A stretch of 64,000 nucleotides of DNA. It comes from Phytobacter diazotrophicus (GTDB taxonomy: Bacteria; Pseudomonadota; Gammaproteobacteria; Enterobacterales; Enterobacteriaceae). Under the pieces are notes generated by a model. That model worked only from the letters and a program-made list of their open reading frames with translations, was not told where the DNA came from and made no database searches. Of the stretch, positions 1 to 8,944 are shown in pieces. Each line of letters begins with the position of its first letter. Within the stretch, counting starts at the first letter, position 1. The stretch covers positions 386,886 to 450,885 of the forward strand of contig SMDE01000002.1 in assembly GCA_004346725.1 (NCBI GenBank), given 5' to 3'. The position numbers and the translations under genes are program-made.

Positions 1-388
1 GTTGCATATCTTCCGGTGTGACGCTTTTACCGTCCTGCGGAACCGGGATAGCAGCCACCGCCTCACCCACCGCGTCTGACACGGCCTGTTTCAGCACCAC
101 CGGATCATAATCTTTTCCATTTTCCGGAACCGGTAGCTCGCTAAAGGCTTTATCCACCATCGCCTGCAGCATTGGTTGCATATCTCCCGGTGTGACGCTT
201 TTACCATCCTGCGGAACCGGGATAGCAGCCACCGCCTCACCCACCGCGTCTGACACGGCCTGTTTCAGCACCACCGGATCATAATCTTTTCCGTTTTCCG
301 GAACCGGTAGCTCGCTAAAGGCTTTATCCACCATCGCCTGCAGTATTGGTTGCATATCTTCCGGTGTGACGCTTTTACCGTCCTGCGG
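1..388 (-). repeat. 174-bp tandem repeat inside a phage structural gene
   Basis: Two complete 174-bp units (1-174 and 175-348) differ at only about four positions. A third copy starts at 349 and loses similarity after about 40 bp. The period is exactly 58 codons, so the reading frame is kept on the minus strand. Each unit encodes an Ala/Val-rich helix-like stretch flanked by the motifs VPENGKDYDP and VPQDGKSVTPEDM. The array continues past the left edge, so its copy number is unknown. Confidence 0.95.
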
Positions 389-673
389 CAGCGGCAGAGC
401 AGCGACCGCTTCACTTATCATCAGGGCAATGTCGGGTAGTTGAGGTTCTGACGGTAAAGACATGGCAGCCACCGCATCGGCCACCATGGCAGCAATATCA
501 GGAGATGGTGCGCCTTTAATTTCATCAATGGACGTTGAAATGCGCGACAATTTTTTTTCAAATTCCTGGCGCTGTGCTTCGAGGGTTTTACTGAATACCT
601 CACGCATTTCAGAAAGAACGAGGCCAAACTCTTCGCCTAACGCCTTTATCAGAGATAATTCGCGTTCATTCAT
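1..673 (-). CDS. Phage protein with 58-residue tandem repeats, downstream of portal (partial)
   Basis: An open minus-strand frame starts at ATG 673-671 and runs off the left edge with no stop (at least 224 codons). The ATG overlaps the portal stop codon (ATGA), so translation is probably coupled. Residues 1-45 look like a charged coiled coil (MNERELSLIKALGEEFG at the start). They are followed by Ala/Val-rich segments separated by short PVP-x-(N/D)GK loops, then by perfect 58-residue repeats. Position next to the portal suggests a head-tail or virion-associated structural role, but I do not recognise a named family. The repeat array makes length variation by recombination likely. The rest of the gene lies outside the window. 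Confidence 0.85.
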   Translation of the reverse strand, partial: MNERELSLIKALGEEFGLVLSEMREVFSKTLEAQRQEFEKKLSRISTSIDEIKGAPSPDIAAMVADAVAAMSLPSEPQLPDIALMISEAVAALPLPQDGKSVTPEDMQPILQAMVDKAFSELPVPENGKDYDPVVLKQAVSDAVGEAVAAIPVPQDGKSVTPGDMQPMLQAMVDKAFSELPVPENGKDYDPVVLKQAVSDAVGEAVAAIPVPQDGKSVTPEDMQ

Positions 674-2019
674 TTGGTAAGTAACCCCCGTAGCATCGCT
701 TTTACCGCTGATTGCTGTGCATCAGATAACGACTTTCCTTCACTTTTATCTGGTTGCTGTTGCGGTGCCTGGCTGCCTTTACCGAATGGATCCTCTGATG
801 CATCGCGGCGGGCCAGTGCGCCAAGACTGTAATTCTGCTGCTGCAGGTACAATTCATCGCCACCTGTTACAGGTGGCAGATTTTCACTTCGCCGCGCTTC
901 GTTCGGTGTCATGATGGTGTTTTTTACCCCCTCACCCAGCGTTTTTATGCGGCGCTCGCTGTCCATCCTCAGAAGCGCATTTACGTCAAACTCGGTCCCG
1001 GTATCGTTTTCCAGTTCAAACGCCTCATCCAGTAGTAACTCGATAGACTCAATGAGCGTCTGCAGGCACTGGGAATAGTACTGTTGCTCAAGAGCCTCAA
1101 TATTGTCGTACGAAGGGAGTTCGCCGACTCCGGCCTTATAGGTCGGGACATGGAACGCTGAACAGACGATTTTCGCGGACATCTGGAGCTGCTCAACCAC
1201 CTTTGCATCATCCGCTGAAATTGAGACAGGGTTATATTTGGCACCATTGCTGAGAAGCCCTGTTTTCCCGGCGTTTTCTCCTGTATACCCGGTTTCCCAG
1301 TTGGATTTAAGGATTCTGGCGTTTTCCTCCGTTATATTGCCAGGCACCTCTATCACGCCGCTTGGCTTACTGCCATTGCGGAAAAAGAACGCTGAATTTT
1401 CCTGAATATGGTGCCCCTGCATCGCGGCAAGGCCCGCTGCGTAAATCGGGGAGAGACCGATAAGCGGATGAAACAGGCAGTTAAAACGGTCGTGAATAAC
1501 CTCACGTGCCGGAACAGTGACTGACTTTTCGATACCCGTCATGTTGTCAGGGTTTATCTGGTAAAAGACTGATCCATCATCTGCAACCAGCGGGGTAACT
1601 TTGTTCCAGTCAATAATACGGAGTTCTGTAATTTGTCCCCGGGTGTTGCGGATTTTTAACACCACGGTATTCCCGTGGCATAACTTCGAGTTAAGCCAGC
1701 ATTCGAAAAACTGGATCCTATTCTGAAAGGTATTAGGCCGACGATAAAGCGCGGCAACAGGCCCGGCACTGTTTTCTTTCCAGATGCCGTCAGAATCACG
1801 GCGCATCATACGTAGTGGCATCTTTGAAATATCACTGGCTATCAGCGATATACATGAAAAAACAGCATGAAAGGAAAGAACAGTTTGCTGATTTATTTCA
1901 AGGTTACGCTGCCATGCACCCGCAAAGGGTTCACGGACATAACTGAGGAGTGAGGTCCAGATCCCGCGAGTGGCAGGCTGTTGCAAGGCCTTCTCTTTTT
2001 TCCTGAAAGGGTTCCACAT
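670..2019 (-). CDS. Phage portal protein (HK97 type)
   Basis: This 449-residue protein has the usual length and features of the HK97-family portal, the dodecameric ring at the capsid vertex through which DNA enters and tails attach. Visible features are the N-terminal MWNPFRKKEK, the segment VFSCISLIASDISKMPLRM around residues 55-75, PNEARRSENLPPV near residue 370, and a low-complexity Gln/Ser-rich tail. The start ATG (2019-2017) overlaps the TGA of the upstream 55-codon gene, and its own stop overlaps the next start. Unusually, portal lies downstream of the protease-capsid gene rather than directly after terminase. Family assignment is firm. Confidence 0.95.
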   Translation of the reverse strand: MWNPFRKKEKALQQPATRGIWTSLLSYVREPFAGAWQRNLEINQQTVLSFHAVFSCISLIASDISKMPLRMMRRDSDGIWKENSAGPVAALYRRPNTFQNRIQFFECWLNSKLCHGNTVVLKIRNTRGQITELRIIDWNKVTPLVADDGSVFYQINPDNMTGIEKSVTVPAREVIHDRFNCLFHPLIGLSPIYAAGLAAMQGHHIQENSAFFFRNGSKPSGVIEVPGNITEENARILKSNWETGYTGENAGKTGLLSNGAKYNPVSISADDAKVVEQLQMSAKIVCSAFHVPTYKAGVGELPSYDNIEALEQQYYSQCLQTLIESIELLLDEAFELENDTGTEFDVNALLRMDSERRIKTLGEGVKNTIMTPNEARRSENLPPVTGGDELYLQQQNYSLGALARRDASEDPFGKGSQAPQQQPDKSEGKSLSDAQQSAVKAMLRGLLTK

Positions 2020-2186
2020 CAGCCATTCCCCGCGTTATTTTTCTTTTTGCTACCACCAGCACGTTTGTTGCTGATGTATTCCGCTTTACCCAACAGAACC
2101 AGCACCCTGGCGCACCGGGCATTCACGTTCTTTTCATCGCCCGGAACCGAATCGTGAGTGCGTTGCAGATACCTGATTTTTGCCAT
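2019..2186 (-). CDS. Small basic phage protein between capsid and portal
   Basis: A 55-codon minus-strand frame from ATG 2186 to TGA 2019 fills the gap between the capsid and portal genes. The product begins MAKIRYLQRTHDSVPGDEKN and ends in a Lys/Gly/Asn-rich tail. Its TGA overlaps the portal ATG (TGATG arrangement), which supports real, coupled translation. Small proteins of this size between capsid and portal or head completion genes are common in siphophages. I cannot name its family, and a head-assembly accessory role is inference from position only. Confidence 0.7.
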   Translation of the reverse strand: MAKIRYLQRTHDSVPGDEKNVNARCARVLVLLGKAEYISNKRAGGSKKKNNAGNG

Positions 2187-2224
2187 GTATTACGGCGGGG
2201 TCTCCCCCGCCCTCCGTTAGCACA

Positions 2225-4165
2225 TTAGCTGCCCTGGGTGGTGCCGTAGTTAACGCCGGAAATAACAGCAACGGCAGCAGTACGGCGGCGTTTCCAGTTG
2301 ATCCAGCGCTCAGCACGGATGGCCACACTGTTCGTCTGGAACATGGAAACCAGCTCGGTACCTGTCGGCGTGATGCTGTCGCCAGTCGGATCGCTCTCCA
2401 TTTCCAGAGACGCCTCGCGGGACATATCGACAGCAACACCGCCATCGTCAGCAAGGTACACATCCGGTGCATTAACCAGCACAAGCAGATTGCCAACGTA
2501 CTGGGAGACAATCACCGGAAGGCCCTGGAAGGTCCCCCCAAGCAGTGTCATTTCCGGGTACTCTTTCTGACCCAGCGCGTTTTTACGCATCGACAGAGCA
2601 AGTGCGGTAGTACTGGACATCAGCCACACCGCACCATTTGGTTGCAGGCTGGCGGCAACGAACACTCCAAATGCCGCCGCCGCATCATCATCAGGGTTAC
2701 CTGTTGACGGAATGGCGGCGATGCCGTTGGTGATGGATGCCGGAGATATACCGGCAACCTCTGCTTTCGACGGGGTGATAAAGTCCGTGTCCAGGCGCGC
2801 GATAACCGCCTCAGCCAGGGCGTTGCGCACCAGCGCGTCTGCAGCCGGGTTGGAAAAACGGATCAGTTCATCAGTGAGCACAGCAATTGCGGCTACTTTC
2901 GCAAAACTGAACGTAATCGACGCAAAGTCAAACTTCGTCAGCGGCTTGGCCTTACCCTGGCCAACCCAGTTTGCGGAACCACCGGAGGTCTGCGCCGGAA
3001 TGCGGATGTTGAACGGTACCTGACGCAGTGCCGGGATATTACCCTGACCAAAACGGCCGATGATCGTCTGTGGTCGCAGGAAATCCACAAAATCCTGTGC
3101 ATAGTCCTGATACTCCACCAGCGCCCCGGCCCATGTCGGGTCAGTCGTGGTCCCGGCCCCTACAGCAGCCTTGAGAACATGATGGAGCTTCGCATCATCC
3201 GGATACTGCTTGCGGGCGATCTCCAGCGCTTCTGAACGGCTGCCATTCGCAGCGGCCAGAGCTTTGGCGAAACGGGCAAATGCAATGCCTTTTTCCAGCT
3301 TCTGTTCAACGCGGATGATACCTGGTGCGCTGGTTGTCACGGTGGTTACGTCGCCGTTTGCAGCTTTGCTGACTGGCTTCGCTGTGATCGCAAGATTTGC
3401 TTCCATATCACGCAGGCGCTTAAGGTGCGCATCCACGGACTTGATTTCAGCGGACGTGTTGTCGTAGCTCTCTTCTTCCTCAGCATCCAGGGTACGGCCA
3501 TCATCCGCCGCCTTCGCCATGATTTCAGAAAGGGAAGCTGCCAGCGCTGCACGTTTAGCTTCAAAGCTTTTGATTTGTTCTGCGATATTCATCGACGAGT
3601 TTCCTTTATTAATATTGATTTTCGGTGCTGTGGCGCCAGCGGGCTTATGTGCTTTAACCACGGGTTTCTCATTGCCTGACGCGGCGAGTAACTGGCGGTC
3701 AAAAGATTTAACGGTCTGGATAGAGCATTCGGCGTTCGCCGGAATGGTCACTGCGGAGACTTCAAGCAGATCCCAGGACAGAAAGCGGATGCCACCTTCA
3801 TCGAGGAACGAATATTCGATGGGGCGAAATCCGATAGACAGCCCGCGAACCAGCCCGGCCTTAATAGAAGCCCAGGCCTCATCAAGACGGGCTGCAAGCT
3901 GCGATGGCATGTCAGGCGTTGGTTTCACCAGCTTTGCGGTAATTTCCAGCCCCTCTTTCACCATCTTTGGCGTGCAAGTGCCGACAGGCTGGGAGCGGTC
4001 ATGCTGCCAGAGGAATGGGGTATCGCTGCGGAACTTCGCGCCCCCCGGCTCCATGATGTCACCATCACGGTCAGGTGAAGGCGTGGAGGCGATGCCGGTG
4101 ATTATCCGTTCGTCCTCATTTACCGCCTTGACCGTCATGATGGTACATGCGCGGTTAAGGGTCAT
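2225..4165 (-). CDS. Fused HK97-type prohead protease and major capsid protein
   Basis: A single 646-codon frame joins two proteins that are usually separate. Residues 1 to about 165 are a U35-type prohead protease: ITGIASTPSPDRDGDIM near the N-terminus, FLWQHDRSQPVG with the putative catalytic His, and a conserved SAVTIPANAEC strand near residue 155. Residues about 190-250 form a Glu/Ala/Lys-rich coiled coil like the HK97 delta (scaffold) domain. The remainder is the HK97-fold major capsid protein (TTTDPTWAGALVEYQDY, then a C-terminal ERWINWKRRR segment). The start ATG 4165 has a strong AGGAGG ribosome site. An intrinsic terminator-like hairpin lies between it and terL. Processing of the fusion by its own protease is expected from the family. 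Confidence 0.93.
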   Translation of the reverse strand: MTLNRACTIMTVKAVNEDERIITGIASTPSPDRDGDIMEPGGAKFRSDTPFLWQHDRSQPVGTCTPKMVKEGLEITAKLVKPTPDMPSQLAARLDEAWASIKAGLVRGLSIGFRPIEYSFLDEGGIRFLSWDLLEVSAVTIPANAECSIQTVKSFDRQLLAASGNEKPVVKAHKPAGATAPKININKGNSSMNIAEQIKSFEAKRAALAASLSEIMAKAADDGRTLDAEEEESYDNTSAEIKSVDAHLKRLRDMEANLAITAKPVSKAANGDVTTVTTSAPGIIRVEQKLEKGIAFARFAKALAAANGSRSEALEIARKQYPDDAKLHHVLKAAVGAGTTTDPTWAGALVEYQDYAQDFVDFLRPQTIIGRFGQGNIPALRQVPFNIRIPAQTSGGSANWVGQGKAKPLTKFDFASITFSFAKVAAIAVLTDELIRFSNPAADALVRNALAEAVIARLDTDFITPSKAEVAGISPASITNGIAAIPSTGNPDDDAAAAFGVFVAASLQPNGAVWLMSSTTALALSMRKNALGQKEYPEMTLLGGTFQGLPVIVSQYVGNLLVLVNAPDVYLADDGGVAVDMSREASLEMESDPTGDSITPTGTELVSMFQTNSVAIRAERWINWKRRRTAAVAVISGVNYGTTQGS

Positions 4166-4183
4166 TTGATGCCTCCTGAAACG

Positions 4184-4204
4184 AAAAAACCCGCCGGAGC
4201 GGGT
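4184..4204 (-). terminator. Intrinsic terminator-like hairpin between terL and capsid gene
   Basis: On the minus strand a 6-bp GC stem (ACCCGC/GCGGGT, 4-base loop) is followed by a run of T. It lies after the terminase gene and just before the capsid ribosome site, so full late transcription would need Q-type antitermination to read through it. It could also reduce or reset capsid mRNA relative to terminase. Confidence 0.7.
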
Positions 4205-4223
4205 CGTTTACTGACGTTAAAAG

Positions 4224-5882
4224 TCATATGAAAATTACCTGATAATCCTGTTTCTTCGCCTCAGGATTCAGCGCCATAAGCGAAACCGCGTTGAACAGCG
4301 CCATAAGCGGGTCGATTTTCCCCTTACCGCTGGCCTGTTTGGTAATGAGGATGGCATTACCTTTAGGCTCAACCCTGGCATTGCCGACACACCAGGACAT
4401 CATCGGCTGTCCGGCATGAATCAGCACCCCCTCGGCAAGCTTGCGTTCCGTGGTTTTTATCGCCCCGCCAAGACGCCAGCCCTGACTGACACCCACGACG
4501 GAATCAGCCGGGATTTCCGCTTCAATCAGGGCATCAAGAATTTGCCCCACGCCCGACGGGTCAATGCCAATTTTGTCGAGCAATTCAGCGGCGTGTATAC
4601 GGCTGACATACTCAGCCACTTCCTCCGTGTCCTGTCCGACGCATTTAACGATGGTCAAATCACCGGCTTTCACGAAATCACTGAACCGGGACTCTTCGCT
4701 TTTGCGGCGTCTGATGGCTATCTCATGCGCCCAGGCGTGGCACCAGCAAAGCCATTCACGGGTTTCACCATCACGGCCAACGGCAGAAAAGCCCAGCAAA
4801 TCGTCAAGACCGCCGCCATCGATTCCGACAGTGACCACCTCGGCGCGCCGGAGCAATTCCTCAAACGTCACCTTTCTGGCCTGCTGCTCCCAGAAATCCA
4901 CTCCCGCCCAGCGGTCAGTACGCAGATTCAGGCCGATCTCAATGTTGAGGTGTTTGGCAAGAAACTGCTGCAGGGTTCCGTCAGTCTTCGCCTGATTTTT
5001 GCGAAGGTTATCGGCTATCCATTCAGAACTGACGGACAAACCGATGTTAGGATTGGTGATGTAAAAATTTTCTGGCTCGAGATATGCCTTGCTTTCAACC
5101 ATGCTTTCCGGGAATTCGTAAAGAATCCCCAGTGTCTTAGGATCATGTAGTTTGCCATCACGCACATCACGCCAGTAATCCAGCCGTTCCTTAAACACCC
5201 CTGCAGGGGGCTCATCGCTTTGCGTGGTCAGGTAAATCACCCAACCTTCATTTCGGGAGACCTGCCCGCCCAGTGCCTCCATAAACATCGCTTCTGCGTT
5301 AGCACGCTTGCCAAACAACCAGAGCTCATCCACCAGGACGCGGCCCGATTTTTTGCCGGAAACGGTGTCGGTATCAGCAGCGACAACTTTCAGCGTGTTA
5401 CGCGTGACCCGGTGTGTGATGGTGCGAATGTGATCCTGGATCTGGAACATATCCGACAACTCCTCGTCTGCACGTATCATCCCGGCGGCAGGCTTGAAAC
5501 TGTTGTCGGCTACTTCCTTCGTCGGTGCCAGAATCAAATGCTCTTCGTCCTCACGCCAGCAAAGGATCAGCGCCGTCAGCATGATCCCGGCCGCGATGGT
5601 CGATTTTGTGTTTTTCTTCGATATCAACAGCCCGTATTCACGAATCAACTGATTGCCGGTATCAGCCTCATAACCACCAAAGATGGCTTTAACAAAATCA
5701 AACACCCACTCCTCGGAGCATTCACCGAACGTTGGCTTGCCAGGCAGGTCAGAAACTCGCAGTTCACGAAATATACCCAGCGCCTGCTTCGCCTGGTCAG
5801 GAAAAATAGGGGGGGGAATGATTGACTGCCTGCTAACCAGAAGACTTTCCCAGTCAGGGCAAGCCGTGGACCATTGCGCCAT
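4224..5882 (-). CDS. terL: Terminase large subunit
   Basis: This 552-residue protein is the DNA-packaging motor ATPase/nuclease that cuts concatemers and pumps DNA through the portal. The ATPase half shows a degenerate Walker A (LISKKNTKSTIAAG, about residues 87-100), Walker B in GRVLVDELWLFGK near residue 180, and a coupling motif YLTTQSDEPP. The nuclease half begins at VTVGIDGGGLDDLLGF (about residue 350), with further acidic residues near IGIDPSGVGQ. Start ATG 5882 lies three bases after the small-subunit stop, with its ribosome site inside that gene. Length and motifs fit the HK97-like Terminase_1 group. Confidence 0.96.
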   Translation of the reverse strand: MAQWSTACPDWESLLVSRQSIIPPPIFPDQAKQALGIFRELRVSDLPGKPTFGECSEEWVFDFVKAIFGGYEADTGNQLIREYGLLISKKNTKSTIAAGIMLTALILCWREDEEHLILAPTKEVADNSFKPAAGMIRADEELSDMFQIQDHIRTITHRVTRNTLKVVAADTDTVSGKKSGRVLVDELWLFGKRANAEAMFMEALGGQVSRNEGWVIYLTTQSDEPPAGVFKERLDYWRDVRDGKLHDPKTLGILYEFPESMVESKAYLEPENFYITNPNIGLSVSSEWIADNLRKNQAKTDGTLQQFLAKHLNIEIGLNLRTDRWAGVDFWEQQARKVTFEELLRRAEVVTVGIDGGGLDDLLGFSAVGRDGETREWLCWCHAWAHEIAIRRRKSEESRFSDFVKAGDLTIVKCVGQDTEEVAEYVSRIHAAELLDKIGIDPSGVGQILDALIEAEIPADSVVGVSQGWRLGGAIKTTERKLAEGVLIHAGQPMMSWCVGNARVEPKGNAILITKQASGKGKIDPLMALFNAVSLMALNPEAKKQDYQVIFI

Positions 5883-5885
5883 GAA

Positions 5886-6398
5886 TTACCCTCCCTTGTT
5901 ATTGACGACCAGTTTTGGCGGAGCCATAGAGCCAAATTTTCCCGCGCCAGCGGCCACCTTCGCCGCCGCGTTTTTGGCATCTTTTTTCCCTGTCTCCCCT
6001 TTTTTGGGGTGAATATAGGGAAGCATTGCCTTTGCAGCATCTTTCCGGACATCAATGTCTTCGCCTGTATTGTTCATCACCGCCATGAGGAACTTGAGCG
6101 GATCGTCATAAACCACCGCCACCGACGGTGAGGTAGGCGGTGATTCCGGTGGGGATGTTTTTTCGGGATTGTTTACCACTGGGGTATAAACATTTTTTCG
6201 GTAGATCGGAACCTCATCAACCTCGACAGTTTCCTTGTTTTTACGCCCAATAAACGCGATGACTTCCGGGTCTTTAGCCAGTTGCGAACCCTTAGACCGT
6301 GCGGATTTCTCAGAATACCCCGCCTTTATTGCCGCATCTTTTTTAGACATACCGGACATCAGCGCGACCGCGAATTTTCGCTTTTGCGCTGTTAACAT
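5886..6398 (-). CDS. terS: Terminase small subunit
   Basis: This 170-residue protein recognises the packaging site and recruits TerL. The N-terminal third carries the helix-turn-helix typical of the Terminase_2 family: FAVALMSGMSKKDAAIKAGY followed by SAKSKGSQLA-like residues. A central proline-rich linker (about residues 72-90) and a C-terminal Lys/Ala-rich region follow. It is immediately upstream of terL. The preceding 150-bp gap is a candidate cos region. The neighbouring HNH gene fits cos phages of the HK97 type, where HNH proteins assist TerL cleavage. Confidence 0.93.
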   Translation of the reverse strand: MLTAQKRKFAVALMSGMSKKDAAIKAGYSEKSARSKGSQLAKDPEVIAFIGRKNKETVEVDEVPIYRKNVYTPVVNNPEKTSPPESPPTSPSVAVVYDDPLKFLMAVMNNTGEDIDVRKDAAKAMLPYIHPKKGETGKKDAKNAAAKVAAGAGKFGSMAPPKLVVNNKGG

Positions 6399-6548
6399 GT
6401 TTACACCCTCCAGAGGGGAATTTTTTCTGTGCGTGAGGGAGGCGGCGGTGTCCGGCGCGATCGACGTTTACACCCAAACCTACCCCCCCCGGTGTTGATA
6501 ATGGGTATCATTCCAAGTGGAATGGTTGCAATTGAAACTATCCCTGTA
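6399..6548. other. Gap before terS: candidate cos region
   Basis: This 150-bp non-coding gap separates the HNH and small-terminase genes. It holds an unusual run of eight C (6483-6490) next to a CACCC motif, and an inverted repeat around 6510-6523 (ATTCC and GGAAT). In cos phages with an adjacent HNH gene the packaging site lies here. I infer cos from position only; the cohesive-end sequence cannot be read by eye. Confidence 0.35.
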
Positions 6549-6917
6549 TCAAATCACCACGATATGCTGAAACTCCTCAGCCGCGGGCACCGCATGCTTT
6601 AATGCTTCCTCATCAGGCTGCCTGGTTGCCGCTTCCCGCGCCGATTTCCCGGCATGGCATCCTTTGCACAGAGTCCAGAGATTACGCTCTGAGTTGTCGC
6701 CGCCGAACTGCAGCGCGATGCGGTGATCAAGCTCGCTCTCGTGCAGCTCAATAACGCGGGCGCACATGCAGCAATGACCGCCGTCGCGTACCCAGATGCG
6801 ACGTTTAAGACTGACGCGGGCGCTGCCGCTGATGCGGCGCTGCTCTCCGTATACAGGCTTGATGCGACGGGTATCGATAACCTTAAGTCGGGGCTTTAAT
6901 GTCGTCAGCTTAGTCAT
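6549..6917 (-). CDS. HNH endonuclease associated with packaging
   Basis: This 122-residue protein has a classical HNH zinc-finger nuclease motif. CCMC at about residues 49-52 pairs with CKGC near residue 83, ELDHRIAL carries the catalytic His region, and the Asn is in NSERNLWTLC. Its place directly before terS/terL is typical of HK97-like cos phages, in which the HNH protein stimulates terminase cos cleavage (established for HK97 gp74). Its start overlaps the end of the upstream glycosyltransferase-like gene by 8 bp. Residues 1-45 are basic and probably bind DNA. Confidence 0.93.
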   Translation of the reverse strand: MTKLTTLKPRLKVIDTRRIKPVYGEQRRISGSARVSLKRRIWVRDGGHCCMCARVIELHESELDHRIALQFGGDNSERNLWTLCKGCHAGKSAREAATRQPDEEALKHAVPAAEEFQHIVVI

Positions 6918-7503
6918 ACAACCTCCATGCCCGGCGGCGCTCAGTTCGCGCTATGCCGTCAGGGTGACGCTCTACCGGTTCCCCGTCGGCATGATCAACC
7001 AGTGACCAGCATGGATAAACCACCGGGCCACCATATGCATTGCCCACGGCATAATCAGCGGCGGCGCTGTGATCCCATCGGGCCAGCACATCTACCAGCT
7101 TTGCAACCGGCACGCTGTAGCAAACGCCATGAATCAACTGAGGCAGGGTAATGAAGTCAGCCCGCGTCTTATCAGCAGCAATCAGGCGCTCAGCAATAGC
7201 CGCCTGATACTGAGGCGGGCGGCCAGTGCCGAGGTAGAAGCTGATGAGATCGTCAGGCTTATCATTGAGCCAGGCACTAACCTTCCCGACGAAGCCATGT
7301 ACAGGCAGTGCGTCATCCTCCACGACTACGACCCGACAGTTCTGTCCTGCGGCCCATTCAAGCGCACGACGATGATTCCAGTTTGCCCCGTGGTCCCCGG
7401 CATCAATCAACAGTATGGCGCCAAGAGATTCAGCCAGACTATGAGCCTGCTTGTGTCGGGAATGGTGACCGACAACAACAAACTTCACTTGTGTTGCCAC
7501 CAT
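6910..7503 (-). CDS. Glycosyltransferase-like protein (GT25-like)
   Basis: A 197-residue protein with a short GT-A style fold. Strand KFVVVGHHSRHKQAHSLAES opens it, GANWNHRRALEWA follows, and VVVVEDDALPVHGF (about residues 57-70) carries the acidic EDD expected to bind a metal and nucleotide sugar, as in family 25 transferases. It starts at ATG 7503 with a GGAG site and overlaps the upstream larger glycosyltransferase by 19 bp, so the two are co-translated. Substrate is unknown. Position among late virion genes favours modification of a virion component or host surface sugar, but this is inference. An O-antigen-modifying role is the main alternative. Confidence 0.75.
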   Translation of the reverse strand: MVATQVKFVVVGHHSRHKQAHSLAESLGAILLIDAGDHGANWNHRRALEWAAGQNCRVVVVEDDALPVHGFVGKVSAWLNDKPDDLISFYLGTGRPPQYQAAIAERLIAADKTRADFITLPQLIHGVCYSVPVAKLVDVLARWDHSAAADYAVGNAYGGPVVYPCWSLVDHADGEPVERHPDGIARTERRRAWRLYD

Positions 7504-8942
7504 GCAAACTCCTTACCGATACCGTTTGTTTTGAATACTGTATGTACTCGGGGGCCAGTGACCAGCCGATCGCTAAACCGACGAGCCACAATACCGAATG
7601 CCAGCATGTCGCCTACTGCTGCGGCAGGCTGCTCCTTCTTCCAGAACCGGTTGCTTTCCGTCAGGTAGTAAAGGCGCACGATACCGTGAGCAATCGCCAT
7701 GACATCCTCACGAGTGCCACCCAGCAGGCCAGCATTCAGCATCACATCATTGCGGTGCTGCTCAATGAATTGCTGGTAGATGCTTTCGGGATGGTTGCTG
7801 GCTGCCCACGGGTCAGAATAGGTTTTCGGTTCAGAGCCAACGTAAATCTGGCCGGGTACCATTTCATCCCACGGGGCATGCAGCATTTCGACATCGGTCC
7901 CATCCGTGCACCAGACGAACCGGTATTCAGGATGATCCCGAAGGTGCTGCCAGATGTGCAGCCAGCGGCGGAAGTAGACATTCATCTTCACATCAGGCAC
8001 GCGCCACAGTTCAACGTCTGACGGTGCGGTGGTCAGCTCATCCACCAGCGCGATACGCCCACACTGTCTAAGCGATGCCGCCCATGTAGTCAGCATGTCT
8101 GGCGAGGCCGTCATTTTCGATCCGCGCTGCGTATCAGGCTGACTGGTGAGCAGCGTTGTGATAACCACGTCGCGCTGATTCCGGTATTCAACGTATCCTG
8201 TGAATCCCGTATCCCGCCGTTCGTTGTGGACCTTCACGTTACGTTCCACCAGCGCTTGTCGGTCTGGTTTCGGTAGCGAACGTTCCACTGCTTCATGTTC
8301 ATCAAGGGAATGGATCAGCTTTTCGGAGCCAGTCACATCGGCATAAGCCCACGATGTCAGACCTGCGTTATGGATGCGCAATGCGAGATCGCTGTGTTCG
8401 TACATACCGCGACCGTAAACCGGATCAAATCCGCCGACTTTCTCTATGGCGCTGCGGTGGTAATAGAGCATTACGCCACGCTGCCCGGTATAAGCAATGT
8501 GCTTATCGTCACGATAAAGAACAGCTATATCATTGAGCTTGTTAGGCCCAGCCAGATCAAGGAACTGATAAGCCAGATGCGGCTCGGGTGATTCGGTATA
8601 AGGTAGATGCCAGTTATCGGCAATCGGCCATGCATCATCGTCAAACAAAAACAGGTGTTCGCACCCGGAATCCATCAGGGCTGTCAAGCTGGCGTTCTTA
8701 GCCGCCACAATGCCCTGTGAAATTTCCAGCCGAACAAGTTCTACGCCTTCCGGGATAGTTGCGGCAGGCTGTGATCCATCATCAATAACCACCAGCAACG
8801 AACCAGCCGGGAGATAGTTAAGATGTTGCTCAATAGCCCTGGCTAAAACTGCTGGCCTGTTGTGAGTGGTAATTGCTATGCCGATCCGTGCTGATACGCT
8901 ACTGGCGGGAACATACGGGACACCATCAATAGTGACCTGCAT
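7485..8942 (-). CDS. Two-domain glycosyltransferase (GT2 N-terminal domain)
   Basis: Residues about 18-230 form a family 2 glycosyltransferase: IGIAITTHNRPAVLARAIEQ opening strand, LLVVIDDGSQP, and the metal-binding FLFDDDAWPI (DXD-type) near residue 105, then GRGMYEHSDLALRIHNAG typical of the acceptor side. Residues about 250-485 form a second domain with VWCTDGTDVEML and MLNAGLLGGTREDVM, resembling another nucleotide-sugar-binding fold. An upstream GTG (8948) overlaps the preceding stop, but ATG 8942 has the better-spaced AGGAAG site. It lies between the 301-residue protein and the small GT25-like gene, in the late operon. The target is unknown. Confidence 0.85.
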   Translation of the reverse strand: MQVTIDGVPYVPASSVSARIGIAITTHNRPAVLARAIEQHLNYLPAGSLLVVIDDGSQPAATIPEGVELVRLEISQGIVAAKNASLTALMDSGCEHLFLFDDDAWPIADNWHLPYTESPEPHLAYQFLDLAGPNKLNDIAVLYRDDKHIAYTGQRGVMLYYHRSAIEKVGGFDPVYGRGMYEHSDLALRIHNAGLTSWAYADVTGSEKLIHSLDEHEAVERSLPKPDRQALVERNVKVHNERRDTGFTGYVEYRNQRDVVITTLLTSQPDTQRGSKMTASPDMLTTWAASLRQCGRIALVDELTTAPSDVELWRVPDVKMNVYFRRWLHIWQHLRDHPEYRFVWCTDGTDVEMLHAPWDEMVPGQIYVGSEPKTYSDPWAASNHPESIYQQFIEQHRNDVMLNAGLLGGTREDVMAIAHGIVRLYYLTESNRFWKKEQPAAAVGDMLAFGIVARRFSDRLVTGPRVHTVFKTNGIGKEFAWWQHK

Positions 8943-8944
8943 AG

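Noticed and set aside
1..388. Tandem repeat as a possible CRISPR array
   Set aside because: The units are 174 bp without unique spacers, keep a reading frame, and encode protein repeats.
6399..6548. A firm cos site call
   Set aside because: Position and HNH gene suggest it, but the cohesive end cannot be identified by reading, so it is listed only as a candidate.
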